Positions 21,991 to 34,767 of a stretch of 64,000 bases of DNA are shown in pieces. The notes under the pieces are model-generated. The model had not been told where the DNA came from and searched no databases. It worked only from the letters and a program-made list of their open reading frames with translations. The position numbers and the translations under genes are program-made. The stretch lies in the NCBI GenBank assembly GCA_950097015.1, contig CATNEN010000033.1, forward strand, positions 4,068,501 through 4,132,500. Direction: 5' to 3'. This stretch comes from Macrostomum hystrix (Eukaryota; Platyhelminthes; Macrostomidae). The stretch's first letter is position 1. Every line of letters begins with the position of its first letter.

Positions 21991-23550
21991 CCACAAGTTA
22001 GTGTCCACATAAAAGGTTAATTCGTTGTTTGGTTAATTAAAAATGTCTTTGTTTTTACGTTTGAAAAGTGTACTTAGTACAACAAGTAATAGAGAAAAAT
22101 GTTAAGTAATTATCTTACTCAAAAAGTGGTTGATTATTTTCAAATTTTTTAAAATAATAAAAGTACAAATATATTTATTTGTTCTAGGTCTGATTCTTAG
22201 ACTTTTTGTCGTTGCTGAAGCTATCTGTAATGAGTGAACTTATGACCAGCAATTACATGAGCTGAATGAATCATTACCCACATCGTAGTGGTATTTTTAG
22301 GAAAAGTTTCTTTTTGACTACTTCCTGAGCATATCTACTTTAAACGGTGCTTTTATAGTAACACATTGTATAACCGATTCTAATGTACAAAGCAAAATTA
22401 AAGACACTAGCTAAATGACTCGTATTTATCTTCAGTCTGTCGCCAATGTGTCGGCTAAATTTTGATTAGAAAACTAGAAAGTGTTACAGGTCAAAATAAA
22501 GTAGGCAAAAACATGTAAAAAGTTAAGGTATTAGTTTTGAAATTTTCTATTAGAGTTCATGCGACCCTAAAACCTAGAACTAAAAAGGCTGACCCTGCTA
22601 ATTTCAAAGGAAATCTTCAAATGTGAAAACGCAAAATGCAATATTACCCGTTGATCGAACATACCCTATCTGCAATACACGTGAAAAAAGAAAGTCGAGT
22701 ATAAACATTGATTGTGTCATTGATTTACCAATCAACAATGCAACGGAAGCCAGGCACGAAGTATTAAGACTTATTATGTTATATTAATATATTTATACCC
22801 ATATAAATCTGCACTGTAGCAACTTATTGCACTATTGCAACTCAAAACAATAAGGAACAAATTTCTTTTTTTTGCAAGCCTAAAATCACAACCTGTGGAT
22901 TACTAATAAGATGTATTTAAAAAAGGATAAGACAGTCAGTTTACAGTTGCACACGGATGTGCGTACCCAATTTGAAGAAATGGAGGCAGGTTAAGTAACG
23001 AGCAAAAAAGAACAAATCGGCTAACGTTGTTATTGAATAACAATCATAACGCGAGGGTTATAGCTATATTACTAAGAACACGCACACGTGCAAGTATAGT
23101 GTAGCTGCTTTAGTTTCAATACATTTCCACGGGCATCGTAAAGGATAATGTTTAAACTCAAAGTATTAAACAAATTTACAGACTGAAAGTCACCCTACAC
23201 GTTGGTGGCAGGTTTGGTGATATGAATTATTAGACAACGGCCAGGATGTTTTTTATTGACAGCAACATTACACAATATAAGGGTGCGCGGACAAGCGAAA
23301 CTGGTAACCACAAGAAAATGAACAGCAAATTTTGGATGGACTGCTTCAGTGGATTCTGGGCAATCGAAAGAATGCGTCTTTAGGACTTAGGACAGCACAG
23401 AAATGCAAAACAAACATCTTCTAGTAGAAGTCCAAAGCGAAATGTTAGAGACAAAAAAGAATGATTGGAAAACAGAAACGAAAACAAGAAACGAAATTGA
23501 CAAATGTTAGGTCGCACCGGCTCAGATATCTGAGCAGTTGTAGGCAGTTT
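21991..23550. other. AT-rich intergenic DNA 3' of the PAIP1-like gene
   Basis: No ORF, array or element end that I can support. Confidence 0.5.
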
Positions 23551-23556
23551 TTTATT
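23551..23556 (-). terminator. Candidate polyadenylation signal of the PAIP1-like gene
   Basis: AATAAA on the minus strand, about 114 bases after the stop at 23670. Confidence 0.55.
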
Positions 23557-23669
23557 ACCAACAATGAGTCAATGCGGTTAGTCGAAACACTCCTCTAGTG
23601 AAAATCAAGAGCTTGTGTTATGGATATATCCCCTCACATGCACAACCAAACCTACTGCAGAGTCAAGCC

Positions 23670-25494
23670 TCAGAGCTGGCCGGAGTCACGCAGGAACTGC
23701 TCATAGTCAGCGTACATGTCGTCTGTCATGCTCTGCGATGTGTTCGAGACGCTGGCCACGGCGGCGAAGCCGGGCGGTGGCCGGCCCCAGCCGGAGGCGC
23801 GCAGCTCCAACAGCCGGATGATGTCGGTGGCCAGGCCGACGTCGCCGACGCGGCAGTGGGCGACAGCCTGGCGCAGTCGTTCGTAGACCTCCTCCAGCTG
23901 CTGGGCGGGCGTCGCTGAAGCGTCCTCGCCGCCGTTGATAGCGGCGCCGGCGGCTGCGGGTGACGAGCAATCGGCGTCCAGGAGCTCGCCGACATTGAGC
24001 AGGGCCGAGTGGACGGCGCGAAAAGCGGCCGGACAGCCGGACAGGCCGACGAGCTGGCAGAGTAGCTGCACAGCGGCCTTGGTTGGAGATTGGTTTAAAA
24101 TCGAATATCATAATTCAAGTTTTGGTACAAAGCATGCTGATTCAATCAGTTCTATAAATTCTCACTCTGCAAACTGCCGGCTGCCGGCTGCCGGCCGGAG
24201 AGCTGGGATTAGGCAGGCAGGTATAGAGCAGGCAGAACAGCAGCGCATAGTTCGCCTGCTCCTCTGTGGCTGATTTCTGCGCTGCCAACTGCCGACGAAG
24301 TCTATCGTTCTCCGTTGAGCAGTGTCGCATGAGGGCAGTGAAGACCGGATAGTGGACGGATAGCGAGTTACCTTGATCCACCAGGTTCGGACTCTCCTGT
24401 TATTCAGTTGGCGATTTTTTAGTGTTTTATAAAAAAATACCTCTTAGCTATAAGCGCTATCTGTAACACCTATCGGGTCACCTGACCTTTCATTCGTCAG
24501 ATAAACTCGAATAATCTCAGATTTTATTTTCTTCGGTCACCTAGTCTCTGATTCCTTCGGTCACCTGGTCTCTGATTCCTTCGGTCACCTGGTCTCTGAT
24601 TCCTTCGGTCACCTAGTCTCTGATTCCTTCGGTCACCTGGTCTCTGATTCCTTCGGTCATCTGGTCTCTGATTCCTTAGGTCACCTGGTCTCTGACTCCT
24701 TCGGTCACCTGGTCTCTGATTCCTTCGGTCACCTGGTCTCTGACTCCTTCGGTCACCTGGTCTCTGACTCCTTCGGTCACCTGGTCTCTGATTCCTTCGG
24801 TCACCTGGTCTCTGACTCCTTCGGTCACCTGGTCTCTGACTCCTTCGGTCACCTGGTCTCTGATTCCTTCGGTCACCTGGTCTATGATTCCTTCGGTCAC
24901 CTGGTCTATGATTCCTTCGGTCACCTGGTCTCTGATTCCTTCGGTCACCTGGTCTCTGATTGCCCCATTTCAAGCAACTAATCTCACCTTCTCCGACACC
25001 TTGAAGCTAAGGGCCAGGTGAGCCAACAGGCCGGCGGCCGGCTCGCAAAGGACCAGTTCGGCGGACCCCAGTTGAATTAGCGATCGAACCAGTTGGTCCA
25101 AATCGTCGCGAGTTCGCGCCCACCTGCGCAGCGTGGCGAGACCGGACCCCATGCTGGACTGGGCCTGCTCCCTGTCTAGGGCGGACCGCAGATTTCCAAG
25201 CAGCTGCGAAGCCATCTGAGCCGCGGCACTGTCCCCGGACGGTGTAGCCGACGTTGACGACGATGCAGACGGCGCAGAGGGAGTGGGAACGAAGTCGGCT
25301 ACATTGACATTCCACTCGTGGGCGGCTACGTCGGGCATGACGCTGGCGGAGCCGCCGGCGCCAAGAATGGGCCGGCCAACGCTAGATTGCGACTCCTTTG
25401 CCGCGGCGTTGGCGTCGCTAAGGAAATGTCTACCATGCTGCTGCTGCTGCTGTTCCTGACTGCCTGTGGTGACCTGCTTTTGCTGCTCACTCAT
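23670..25494 (-). CDS. PAIP1-like translation factor (PAM2 motif + MIF4G), three exons
   Basis: The exons are 25494-24988 (169 codons), 24396-24166 (77) and 24077-23670 (135 plus stop), all joined in phase 0, giving about 381 residues. Near the N-terminus, EWNVNVADFVPTPS fits the PAM2 consensus for binding the MLLE domain of poly(A)-binding protein. Helical MIF4G-type sequence follows (LLAHLALSFKVSEK|ESPNLV, FTALMRHCSTENDRLRRQL, ANYALLFCLLYTCLPN, LLCQLVGLSG). IIRLLELRASGWGRPPP closely resembles the end of the animal PAIP1 MIF4G. The acidic tail MTDDMYADYEQFLRDSG resembles the second PABP contact. PAIP1 bridges PABP and eIF4A/eIF3 to stimulate translation. An upstream in-frame ATG exists, but 25494 (MSEQQKQ) is preferred. 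A glutamine/serine-rich linker precedes PAM2. Intron 1 is mostly a 24 bp array. Confidence 0.82.
24524..24962. repeat. 24 bp minisatellite in intron 1 of the PAIP1-like gene
   Basis: About 18 copies. The minus-strand (sense) unit contains CAGAGACCAGGTGACCGAAG, with CAG|GTGACC resembling a 5' splice donor in nearly every copy. The array covers about 73% of the 591 bp intron and begins about 25 bases inside the true donor (AAG|GTGAGA at 24988/24987). Because 24 is a multiple of three, sense frames stay open; they are not joined to the gene's frame. Confidence 0.95.
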
Positions 25495-25559
25495 GACTCT
25501 TATACCAGGCGTTGGTTTAAAGTGAGAAAGAGAAAATATGTTCAATAGATATCGACCAC

Positions 25560-28500
25560 TTTTTTATAGAAACTTCACGAACTTTTCTCTGTCTGTTTAT
25601 AGAATGCAACGAAACTGAAAGGTGAGATTTTTTCAACACATTATGAACCAACCTGGACAATAACATTAATTTGAAAAATGAAAATGGTAAATTTACACAA
25701 GTTTTGCTTTTTAGAAAATAAAATAATATAAAATCACTTAAAAAGTGGAAAAAAATGTAAGTGATTCTGTCCAATGGCTAACTGCACATCAGAACTCTTA
25801 TTTTATGAACTCAGAATATTTATTTCTTTTTACTTTGCAAAAAGTTATAGGTTGTCAATGTAACATACAAATATCTGTTAATGCTTTTGGGCTTAACCTG
25901 CTTCTGATAAAAATAAAGTTAGAAGTTAAATATAAAAAGACAAAATATCTAATTTTGTTAAATTAGGCCTTTTGTTTATCTTTATTAAAAACATAAGTAG
26001 AATTTCATAATAAGAATTGTTTATCTGACCACCAACTTGTCCTATTTATCTCCACTCTCTAATAGGCATACTCTCACTTATCATTTTATACATTAAATAA
26101 ATATTTGTTAAGTTTCCATCAAAGTAATACATATAGGTAAGTCATAAATACTTAGCCTGAATCCAAACATGGATTCCAAAAAATCTTTTTTAATATCAAT
26201 TTTTATTTTAAGAAGCTCCTGACCAAAAAATCCTATTAAATGATCCAATGATCCAAGCAAATGGACCACAATGGATTGAAACATAAAATGTATATAGCCA
26301 ATTAAAGTGTCCTAATTAAGTCAGCATAGATGTAGATACAATTATATAGGCTTAGGTTTATATAGCCTATAAGCCCTAGGGGCCAAGATGTAATGGTAAC
26401 AGTTGTTTTGTCTGCTTGACACATATCTTAGTTTGGATTAAAGGATGAGAATATATTTTACTAATTGAGATCTTTAAAACTTCTAAAAAATGTTTCCCTT
26501 TTAAAATTGATGTTTCATTTGTATTTATGATTTTTGCTATTATTTAATTTAGGCAAATGCTATCAATCCCAATTCCTTTAAAATATTTCAATTAGCCACA
26601 ACCTACAAATGGTCCTCAACTGGACCCTGTATTTGGTCACTTTGTCAACTAGCCAATCAGGCCATCTTAAACTATGGTCAATTAGTCAACTATCCAATTA
26701 TGCATTAACTGCATACATACTATATTACATTGCTGTCATACTATACAGCATACTGTATAGTTAGTCTGTAGTTGAGGGCCAAAAGTTAAAGGCATAAAAT
26801 AGTTACATATATACAAACTTTTGTAACTAACTATATATCAAAGTGAGCACATTATAGTGCCCACACAATGGGCCAGGATGGATTACAATAAACTCAACTA
26901 TGCTATATTGTCTATTGTATTGCATCCCTCCTCCTTTCTCATTTCAGTAAGATGGACTGGCTCCTTTAACAGACCTGCTTCAAGAGTGTACAGTTCAACT
27001 AAGAAGCTAGCAGCATTGGATCCTAGACACTTCGTCATCCACTTGGAAGGTAGGACACTTCGTCATCTAGCCAATTGGCATGCTCTAAAGTTTGGTCAGT
27101 TCATCATCTACTAATAACAAGCATCAATAAAGTATTGTCATCAATAAAGTGAGGGTGGGGTGGTAGGGCAGAGGTGTGAACACACTTCACACTCTAAATT
27201 GTCAAAAAGAGGTGTCAAACTGATTTCATTATAAGAGTTGAAAGATAGGTGCCAACATGATGTGAGGAGGTGGGGAGGGGTGGTTCTGTTTGACTTTGAA
27301 AACTTTTGTTTTATAGACGACAAAGTGTCCACAAGTCTAAGTGTCTTCGTTATCTACCCTCTGAGATATTGGACAGATCGTCATCTGGATGACGAAGTTG
27401 TAAGATGATGAAGTGTCCAGGTACCAGCAGCCTTGACCATCACTGCATGTCACAAAAAAGTGTTACTGTCCAATAATTTTACCCTTAGTCTCTATCTATT
27501 TCTTATCGTGGCTATGATTCACTCACCACTCTTCAATTAATGTACATACAGTAGCTTATCGATTGCCCCACTCTATGTTGTTATTGTCAGCCATGCTCAC
27601 TCAGCTGTACCCCTGTCAAGACCCACCCCTCCCTTATCGGTTTATACTACCCTGTTAGTGCAATAAATAAACTGTTAAAGGCCTAGAGGCTAGAGCCTCT
27701 GCTGGAGTTTGCTGACCGTCACCTAAACCATGGCTGGTCACTTTGTCAACGACAAATTAGGGCACCCCTTAATTCTAGTCACTTTGTCAACCTTTGTCAA
27801 TCAAATGTGTAAAACTACAGGATTGACAGATTTCTAAATGGTAATATAAGCTTAGTGGAATTATCATTTTATGCTTTAGGGCCTACCAAATTACTAGTCT
27901 AGGCCTTGAACTTAATACTTGAACTTAAAAAGTACTTCTAGCGGTCCAGTAAAATTGGGAAATTTATACTGTCTATCTTGCTATAATAAATTAATAAATC
28001 CACAAATTGTAAAAATTGTTAGAGCTACATTGTAATATTAATTAACTATAGACATGAATTTTTCACCATAGAATTTTCTGTCATTAGGCATCAAACAAAT
28101 TAATCTTGTCAATATTTAAAAGTTGTCTTGCACTGTGTTCACGTTCTTTATTTGTTTCTTTTTAATAGCACACTTATGGGTTTCGGTTTCCGTGTTGTGT
28201 CTGTGTTTGTACTGTACCGTGTGTGATTATGCTTTAAATTGTTTCGTCGAAAATTAACGATCCAATATTTTGTTACCAAGCTAATGAGTAAAACAAAGAG
28301 AGTTATTGAGAAAGGTATAGAAACTTAGCTCGACGATACAGTACCGTTTTGTCACTGAGTTGAAAGATGCTAGTATTTTTGTTTCGATTTAACTGCAGCA
28401 TATTTTCAGTTTACGTTTTACTTTAGTTTGTTGGTCTAGCTCAGGGGTCGACAAACTCAGGCCCGCCTCATAGAGAAATTTAGAGATAGATGTACGAGTA

Positions 28501-29336
28501 TAAAATAACTTGTGTTGTTTTTCTATTTTTAAACTGCGACGGTCCTCTTCATTTTTTAGATTCGTGTATGTTTCATACACTAATTTAATCGTTGTTGTGT
28601 TACTATTTTTCTTCTAGCCCCATAAATTTTCTCTTTTAAAGCCTCGTCATTTGTTGCTATTTACACTTTTTAATCAAGACCCTTTCTCGGTTGGCCTCGA
28701 CGCTTCTATATCGAACAACTGTGTATCAATACAAGTGCAAAATAATTATCGGCCAAACCATAGGCGTCTTGTCTGAATTATAGCCCGTCATTTTTTATAT
28801 ATATTTCGAATTAATGGACCCTGGCGTTCAAAAGAAATTATCCATAGAAAGAATCACGTTTGAAATTAAAATAATGCAAAATAAGCACTATATTTTTGCC
28901 TAACAGGTGCTTGGCCTGAGCGATAAATTTTACCAGTTAGCTACTAGATGTAAACATAAGTTGATGCGGTTGATATTTGGACTGTATATTTGTTTGTAAA
29001 TCGAGCGATGCGATCTATCCGTATATGGGTATAGGAATTACGAGTACTTATACCTTTCGTCGATGTACTTTTAAAAAGAAGTTTTGAGAAACTGAGAGAA
29101 ACTACAAGCTATATTATTTCGTGCTTGTTGCGAATTCTAGCATACTTAGTTGTATAGTTTTACGAGCGAAGCTAAGTTTCAGTAAAACACATAGACAAAT
29201 AATTCGTTTTTAAGTGGCTTAAGTAGCTTTAGGAACGCTTGTCTCGTTCAGCTTAATTCCAAGTGGGTCGAAAGAGGCAGAATATTGTGCTCCTAAATTT
29301 ATTGGGCCGAATATAGCGAGACAGACCGAAAGAAGG
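25560..29336. other. AT-rich gene desert between the PAIP1-like gene and the next plus-strand gene
   Basis: No credible exon. Minor features seen: three copies of GGTCACTTTGTCAAC-type sequence (26634, 27735, 27778); scattered direct and inverted copies of GACACTTCGTCATC (about 27025-27420); and a GC-richer stretch with TATA-like and AATAAA motifs at 27450-27730. These look like decayed mobile DNA, but none can be classified. Confidence 0.45.
28442..28475 (+). mobile_element. Possible end of a decayed hAT-type element
   Basis: CAGGGGTCGACAAACTCAGG, then CCCGC, resembles the CAGGGGTCGGCAAACT-type termini found on many animal hAT elements. No matching inverted end or target duplication was found nearby, so this is only a hint. 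Confidence 0.3.
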
Positions 29337-31109
29337 ATGTCTGATCGCAACAGCAGTAACAGCAGCAGCAGCAGCCAGACTGGGCTGGATGGCAACAGCA
29401 AGACTGTCCAGTGTGTCGGCACGCCGAGCAACGGAGTCTGCTTAGGGGACGAAATTTCCGACTGGCAGCAGTAAGTTGCAATATGAAATGCAGAACTTTG
29501 CTACCGTTTAAATCAAATTTTCTGGGTTTACGGCGCCTGCGTTCTTTTATTTTACTAACAAAAACAGGCCTTTTTGGAATTCGGATGTCTCATCTCAGAG
29601 GAGGCATATGCTGCTTGCGAAACGGGTGAGACTGAATTGGTTCATGAGGAACCTTCCGTTCCAAATGGCTGCTGATGTATTTCACTGACAGAATATCAGT
29701 TCTGTTCTTTAACAAAGCTCTAAAAATCTAACGAAAATGCAGAGAAATCCAGGGCAGGTCCTTTGCGACTCGTCGACTGTAAGTGGCTGGACACACAGCC
29801 AGAGCAATAACCAGCTGCAGGATTCTGGTTCTCGTGAGGCGGCTGAAAACTTTTCAAACGACAGATGTAGGAGTTTTTATTTACGTTTTTTTCATGAATA
29901 TGGTGTTTATATATCAATCAAAATCTATCAAAACTTCCGTTTCACGTGCTTGACATTGCTCATAATTTTATAGCCAAGCAATTTGATGAAGCGTTTGGCG
30001 AGGCCGGCTCCGATAGCCAAGCTGTTCAACCCCAGTCCCCGTTCACAAACGGCGAATTTTACGCTGACTCAAGCTCTGTGAGTAACTATTCACTACCTCA
30101 TTTTCATTTTTTCTATATGTACGTTTTCTCCTTGCTGTTGTTAACATGCACGACCTCCATTCTAAAGAATGCGAATCAGGACTGCAGCACCAAAATGTCA
30201 ACACCGCAAGGCGGTTGGAACAACTTAACGATTTCAAATTTAATCGAGAAGGCCATTATGGACTTCTGCTCAACGCGAACATTGGAAACAATGCGGCGCG
30301 CGTTTTCTGAATTCCCAGACGAGTTGGATCCGACACAGCACAATGGACGCCCAGGGGAACGCTCGGCTCTGGTCTCGCACACAGTCACCGGCGAGCTGGT
30401 GAAGGAGGGCATCATCATCGGAAATATTGACGTTTTTGCCCCTCAAGTGCACAAAGAGTTCTGCCTGAAGATGAAGGACAGCCTGGTGGAAGGCTTCCTC
30501 AATGACAGCGCAATCTTCCGCTCGATCTGCCTCCGGACCAAGTGCCAGCTGGAGATCACCCGGCGTCTGCTCAATAAGAAGCTCTGCGCCGGGGGCCGCT
30601 GGGTGAAGTTTCTTATTGTGCGCATCGTTGGTCCCAGCTTCCGCGCGATCAGCACCTGTGACAAGCTGCTGCAGAAGACGGTGCCAAGCTATATGGGCCG
30701 CATGGATTATAGTAGAACCGCTTGCTGTCGCATGTTCTTCCGCGAGGACATACCAGACAACACCACATTGTACCACAACATGCAGCGAACTGGTGGCACC
30801 TCGTACCGCTTCGGATCGCTGCGGCTTGACACACCGTACAAAACCACCGCGGCCAGAAACATTAGCAACTGTCCGTGGAAGAGCGGCGCAATGAAGGTCG
30901 GCAAACTGGCGTTCTCAGGCTCCGGATCTAACAAGTGCATGAAGCAGGTGTACCCAGGCTATGGCCACCTGAAAGTCACACCGATGGCACCCGAGTCCAA
31001 AGGCATCAGCGCTGTAGATTGCGTTGAGCGCATGCAAATGGAGGCGGCTAACAAACGAAACATGCTGTTTAACGAGCGCCGCAATATGACCATCGCGATT
31101 AATCGCTAA
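29337..31109 (+). CDS. Unrecognised 453-residue protein, five exons
   Basis: The exons are 29337-29470, 29568-29625, 29743-29866, 29974-30077 and 30168-31109. All four introns have GT-AG ends, phases 2, 0, 1 and 0 fit without a break, and each is only 90-120 bases. The N-terminal 140 residues are Ser/Asn/Gln-rich and probably disordered (SDRNSSNSSSSSQTG). The last 300 residues look globular: GGWNNLTISNLIEKAIMDFC, LVKEGIIIGNIDVFAPQVHK, FRSICLRTKCQLEITRRLL, FLIVRIVGPSFRAIS, MEAANKRNMLFNERRN. There is no signal peptide or membrane segment, and the C-terminal half is rich in Cys, Arg and Lys. I do not recognise a family. The FLIVRIVGPS...I stretch faintly recalls KH-like RNA-binding folds but lacks a clear GxxG loop. 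An alternative donor (ACT|GTAAGT) exists inside exon 3 at 29786. Confidence 0.75.
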
Positions 31110-31258
31110 AATTACGAAGCACTTTGTCCTCCAACTTGAGGCCCGTTTTTTTACTTCTATTGCGCAACCTTTGATTATCAATTCATTTTTCAATACAGCG
31201 TAAACTCGCTCAAAGACAATTTATTCTTTCAGATAATATTTCTCCGAAACTTTTTGAG

Positions 31259-31264
31259 AATAAA
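31259..31264 (+). terminator. Candidate polyadenylation signal of the 29337-31109 gene
   Basis: AATAAA about 150 bases after the stop codon. Confidence 0.55.
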
Positions 31265-31461
31265 GCCTGAAGCGGTTTGAGCTACTAAAACATGTAAATA
31301 GGACTTATACGCGTTCTTTACTGGAGCTATGGGTTCAATGCTAGACACAAGGCCCCCATGCTGGACATAAGTTGCATGAGAAAGACAGCTAGGCACGCAT
31401 CTCTAAATAGGATTCAAGACTAGCTTTGAAACTGAGCATGCACTCATTTGAATCTGCGAGC

Positions 31462-32309
31462 CAAGGACCACTGTAGTATAACAGGACGGGAAACTCAAAG
31501 ATCGTGTAAATTTTTAGAAGGCCGATTTCCTGGAAAAAATACACTGCGGAGATAGGAAAAAGTCATTTTTCAGCACATAATCAATTATTGCTTTTGATCT
31601 GGAGCAAGTTCAAATCCGTTAATCTTAGTACAGCATGCCCAACATTAAGCTCCGTTGTTTTTATATAGCTTCGTTTATAAAAGTCTTATTTTCACATATA
31701 TATACTATATAATAGTGTCTTACAATATTCTAAATATTCTAATATTCTTAGCTAAATATTCTTAATTTGGCCTAAATTGTTTGAATTAACAAATTAGCTA
31801 AATACTTTAGCAAAACTAACAGCCAAAAATTAATTAACTTACTTGGTTGCATTAAAATCATTTTGAAATTTGTTGTACCTTTATAGCTATACAGTTGCTA
31901 CTGTTATATTAGTTAACTTTTTTGGCTGTTAGTTTTGCCAAACTATTTAGCTAATTTGTTAATTCAAACAATTTAGGCCAAATTAAGAATATTTAGCTAT
32001 CATATTTTGAGCCATTAAATGTGCTAGTCTATAGTCTATATAGATTCAAGACACTATTATATAGTATATATATGTGAAAATAAGACTTTTATAAACGAAG
32101 CTATATAAAAACAACGGAGCTTAATGTTGGGCATGCTGTACTAAGATTAACGGATTTGAACTTGCTCCAGATCAAAAGCAATAATTGATTTTGTGCTGAA
32201 AAAAATGACTTTTTCCTATCTCCGCAGTGTATTTTTTCCAGGAAATTGGCCTTCTAAAAATTTACACGATCTTTGAGTTTCCCGTCCTGTTATACTACAG
32301 TGGTCCTTG
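31462..32309. mobile_element. 848 bp foldback element with 8 bp target duplication (hAT-like)
   Basis: The element begins CAAGGACCACTGTAGTATAA and ends with the exact inverse. CTGCGAGC flanks it on both sides (31454-31461 and 32310-32317), an 8 bp target site duplication as made by hAT transposases. The two halves are inverted copies over nearly their full length (about 31462-31855 against 31915-32309), with small indels and a spacer of about 60 bases. There is no ORF, so it is non-autonomous. The transcript would form a long hairpin. It sits about 350 bases downstream of the 29337-31109 gene. Confidence 0.92.
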
Positions 32310-32317
32310 CTGCGAGC

Positions 32318-34540
32318 ACGATCGCAGATCGACATCATTTGATGTTTCCGATTACGACATCCAAGCACATTAAGAAGCATGCAGTTCTAACTAAATTATG
32401 TTCGAAACGTGCATGAAGTAAAGTATAGTTCTGATGAACAAAAATCTGACCTTCGGCCAGAACTGTTGAATATCTCGATGGTCTGTAAGACTGGCGACTT
32501 GATTATTGTTTCAGAAGATGCGCAACAAAATTTGTCCCGTGATCGTGAGATTTCTGTGCGCTTACGTTGCTACGTTCGGCTGCCGCAAAAATAATTGTCA
32601 GGAGGGAATAAAAGCAAAATTGATTGGTAATCCTATACAGATAAACCTATTTCGATGGCTTTTTATGCCTGAAAATATGGTACATATTACGATGACCCAC
32701 AGCAATATGGACCACAGACGAATATGGACCTTCGGAGCTGGTATTAGTCATCAATATGCTGATACGCACATTATATGGCGACGTTAAATAATATACAGAG
32801 CTCGAAGTTCACTACTGCAAGTAGTGAAAATATGTTGTTTCATTTAAAACACGACTCTATGTTTAACGAACGGAAAATACTGTACGTGGCTATGTCAGCT
32901 GTTCAAATGTCTCCCCCCACAAGACTTGAACACTTTACTGGCGCAATACGAGGCAAACTCTAGTCCCTGCCGACAATGTGGCCATGCAGATAGCATCGCC
33001 TACATTACAGGTCGAGTCGCGCGCCCGCTCGCATAAAATTGAGTCTGCTATGCACAGCAGCTGGGCGGGAAACTTTTTCACGGACATAATTAGGTGATAA
33101 ATTTTCCCTATCCAACACCCGCACACACTGCACAGGAGAGCCTGGTCGATGCTCAACCCCAAACCTCTGGCTCATCACTGTGCCCAGTGTGTCACGGCCT
33201 GTTCTTCATTCACCATGCAATACAGCCGCACGCTCCAGCGATCTCCGCGTCGGCTTTGAGCTGCGCCTCCACCCAAGCGAGCCTCTCTAATACCTCACGG
33301 TAATCGCTTGGAACATGGAACCTCCCGGGTGTACATGGGAAGTGGAAAACAAAAGCAAAGAAAAGTTTCTTGTGGGGCGAATACGAGAACAAAAAAATTA
33401 GTAGGAGATAGTTTGCAATGTCTGTCAAGTAGAAAATTCAATACCCTGTATCTATGGTGGGTAGGGATATAAAATTTAAAAGTAAACACTGTACACTTCT
33501 CTCTGATCACACTGGGTCTCCTTGTCTCAGGGTTATACCATAGAGAACACTGTTTACTATTTGGGGTCAGACAGGCAATTTTAAAACCCCATGGTGTATC
33601 GAGAGTCCAGCTTAGAGTGTTGATAAAGCTTGATAAACGTGTCTAACATAGACGTTAGTAACCAAAAATGAATGCTTGACGAAATGTAGTAATGGCCCTT
33701 CTTGGCCATTGATCTTAATTATGTGCACCTTTACAAAGATCTTGTGGTCTAAAAAAGTAGTCAATGGTAGTGGGTAGTGGCCTTCCGGTCTCTTAGGACA
33801 ACGCAGCAAAGCATCATGATCGATGATATTATGATTATGAAGTCACGTGATTCAGTCCTGTATAATAGTCGATGGTATTAGTGTATTTCAGTCAAACACA
33901 GCGAATGAGCAGTCAGTGCAAATTCTCAAATATTACTCATAGCTAATTTTCTCGAAATCCTTAGTCAGCCAATCCGTTTCCTGCCCCGCCGTCTGTCTGC
34001 TTCCAATTCATACAATTCTTTCAAAGGCTGCTTTGAAAAGCTTCACAAAGAAAAAAAAACGGCAATAATTTGGAACATAGAATTGCCCAACATATTTTTC
34101 AAGCGCTTTTTACCCCACGGACCAGAGCCGAGTATCGTAACAACTACCTGTCTGGCTCAAGAGCATGCCTCACTGTCTAACGTCTTTGTACATTTCAACT
34201 GCATTCAATACCTCTTTACCAAATACTTTGTGTTTGAGGGTCTCAAATGATAGGAATACGACATCCCACAATGGAATTTGCATCGACCAGCTCAGCTGCA
34301 AAGCTCTGTTGAGCAAGCCCTCTTGGTGCGGCTTGAGGAATTACGGTCGGACATTTTTAAACTTGAGTATCGCGTGGCTTCTTTGTTCTAGACTTGTTCG
34401 GGCCTGCGAGAGTAGCATCTGTGCATATGCGCCAGTTTGGAGATGAGTGAGGAGAACAGAAAAAAGGGATCTGACAGTCATAAAGGTGACGACTGAAATT
34501 GGGATATGGCTTAGAGTGCGCTCACGGACAGCTCTTTGAT
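32318..34540. other. Intergenic, no confident gene
   Basis: Mostly AT-rich unique DNA. One codon-like stretch on the minus strand at about 33208-33300 (SDYREVLERLAWVEAQLKAD, then GCATG|GTGAAT donor-like) could be an isolated exon, but no partner exons were found. Confidence 0.4.
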
Positions 34541-34767
34541 CACTCTGTCAATTCGTCACTCTGTCAATTCGTCACTCTGTCAATTCGTCACTCTGTCAAT
34601 TCGTCACTCTGTCAATTCGTCACTCTGTCAATTCGTCACTCTGTCAATTCGTCACTCTGTCAATTCGTCACTCTGTCAATTCGTCACTCTGTCAATTCGT
34701 CACTCTGTCAATTCGTCACTTTGTCAATTCGTCACTCTGTCAATTCGTCACTCTGTCAATTCGTCAA
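34541..34767. repeat. 16 bp minisatellite
   Basis: About 14 nearly identical copies of CACTCTGTCAATTCGT. Very low divergence points to recent expansion. Frames across it are open only because the unit has no stop codon in those frames. Confidence 0.95.

Noticed and set aside
27450-27735. Possible solo LTR (TATA-like and AATAAA motifs, GTCAC at both ends)
   Set aside because: No convincing TG...CA ends with a target duplication, and no partner LTR or internal gene; the GTCAC match could be chance.
33208-33300. Codon-like minus-strand stretch SDYREVLERLAWVEAQLKAD with donor-like end
   Set aside because: Isolated: no good acceptor, no neighbouring exons and no known domain.
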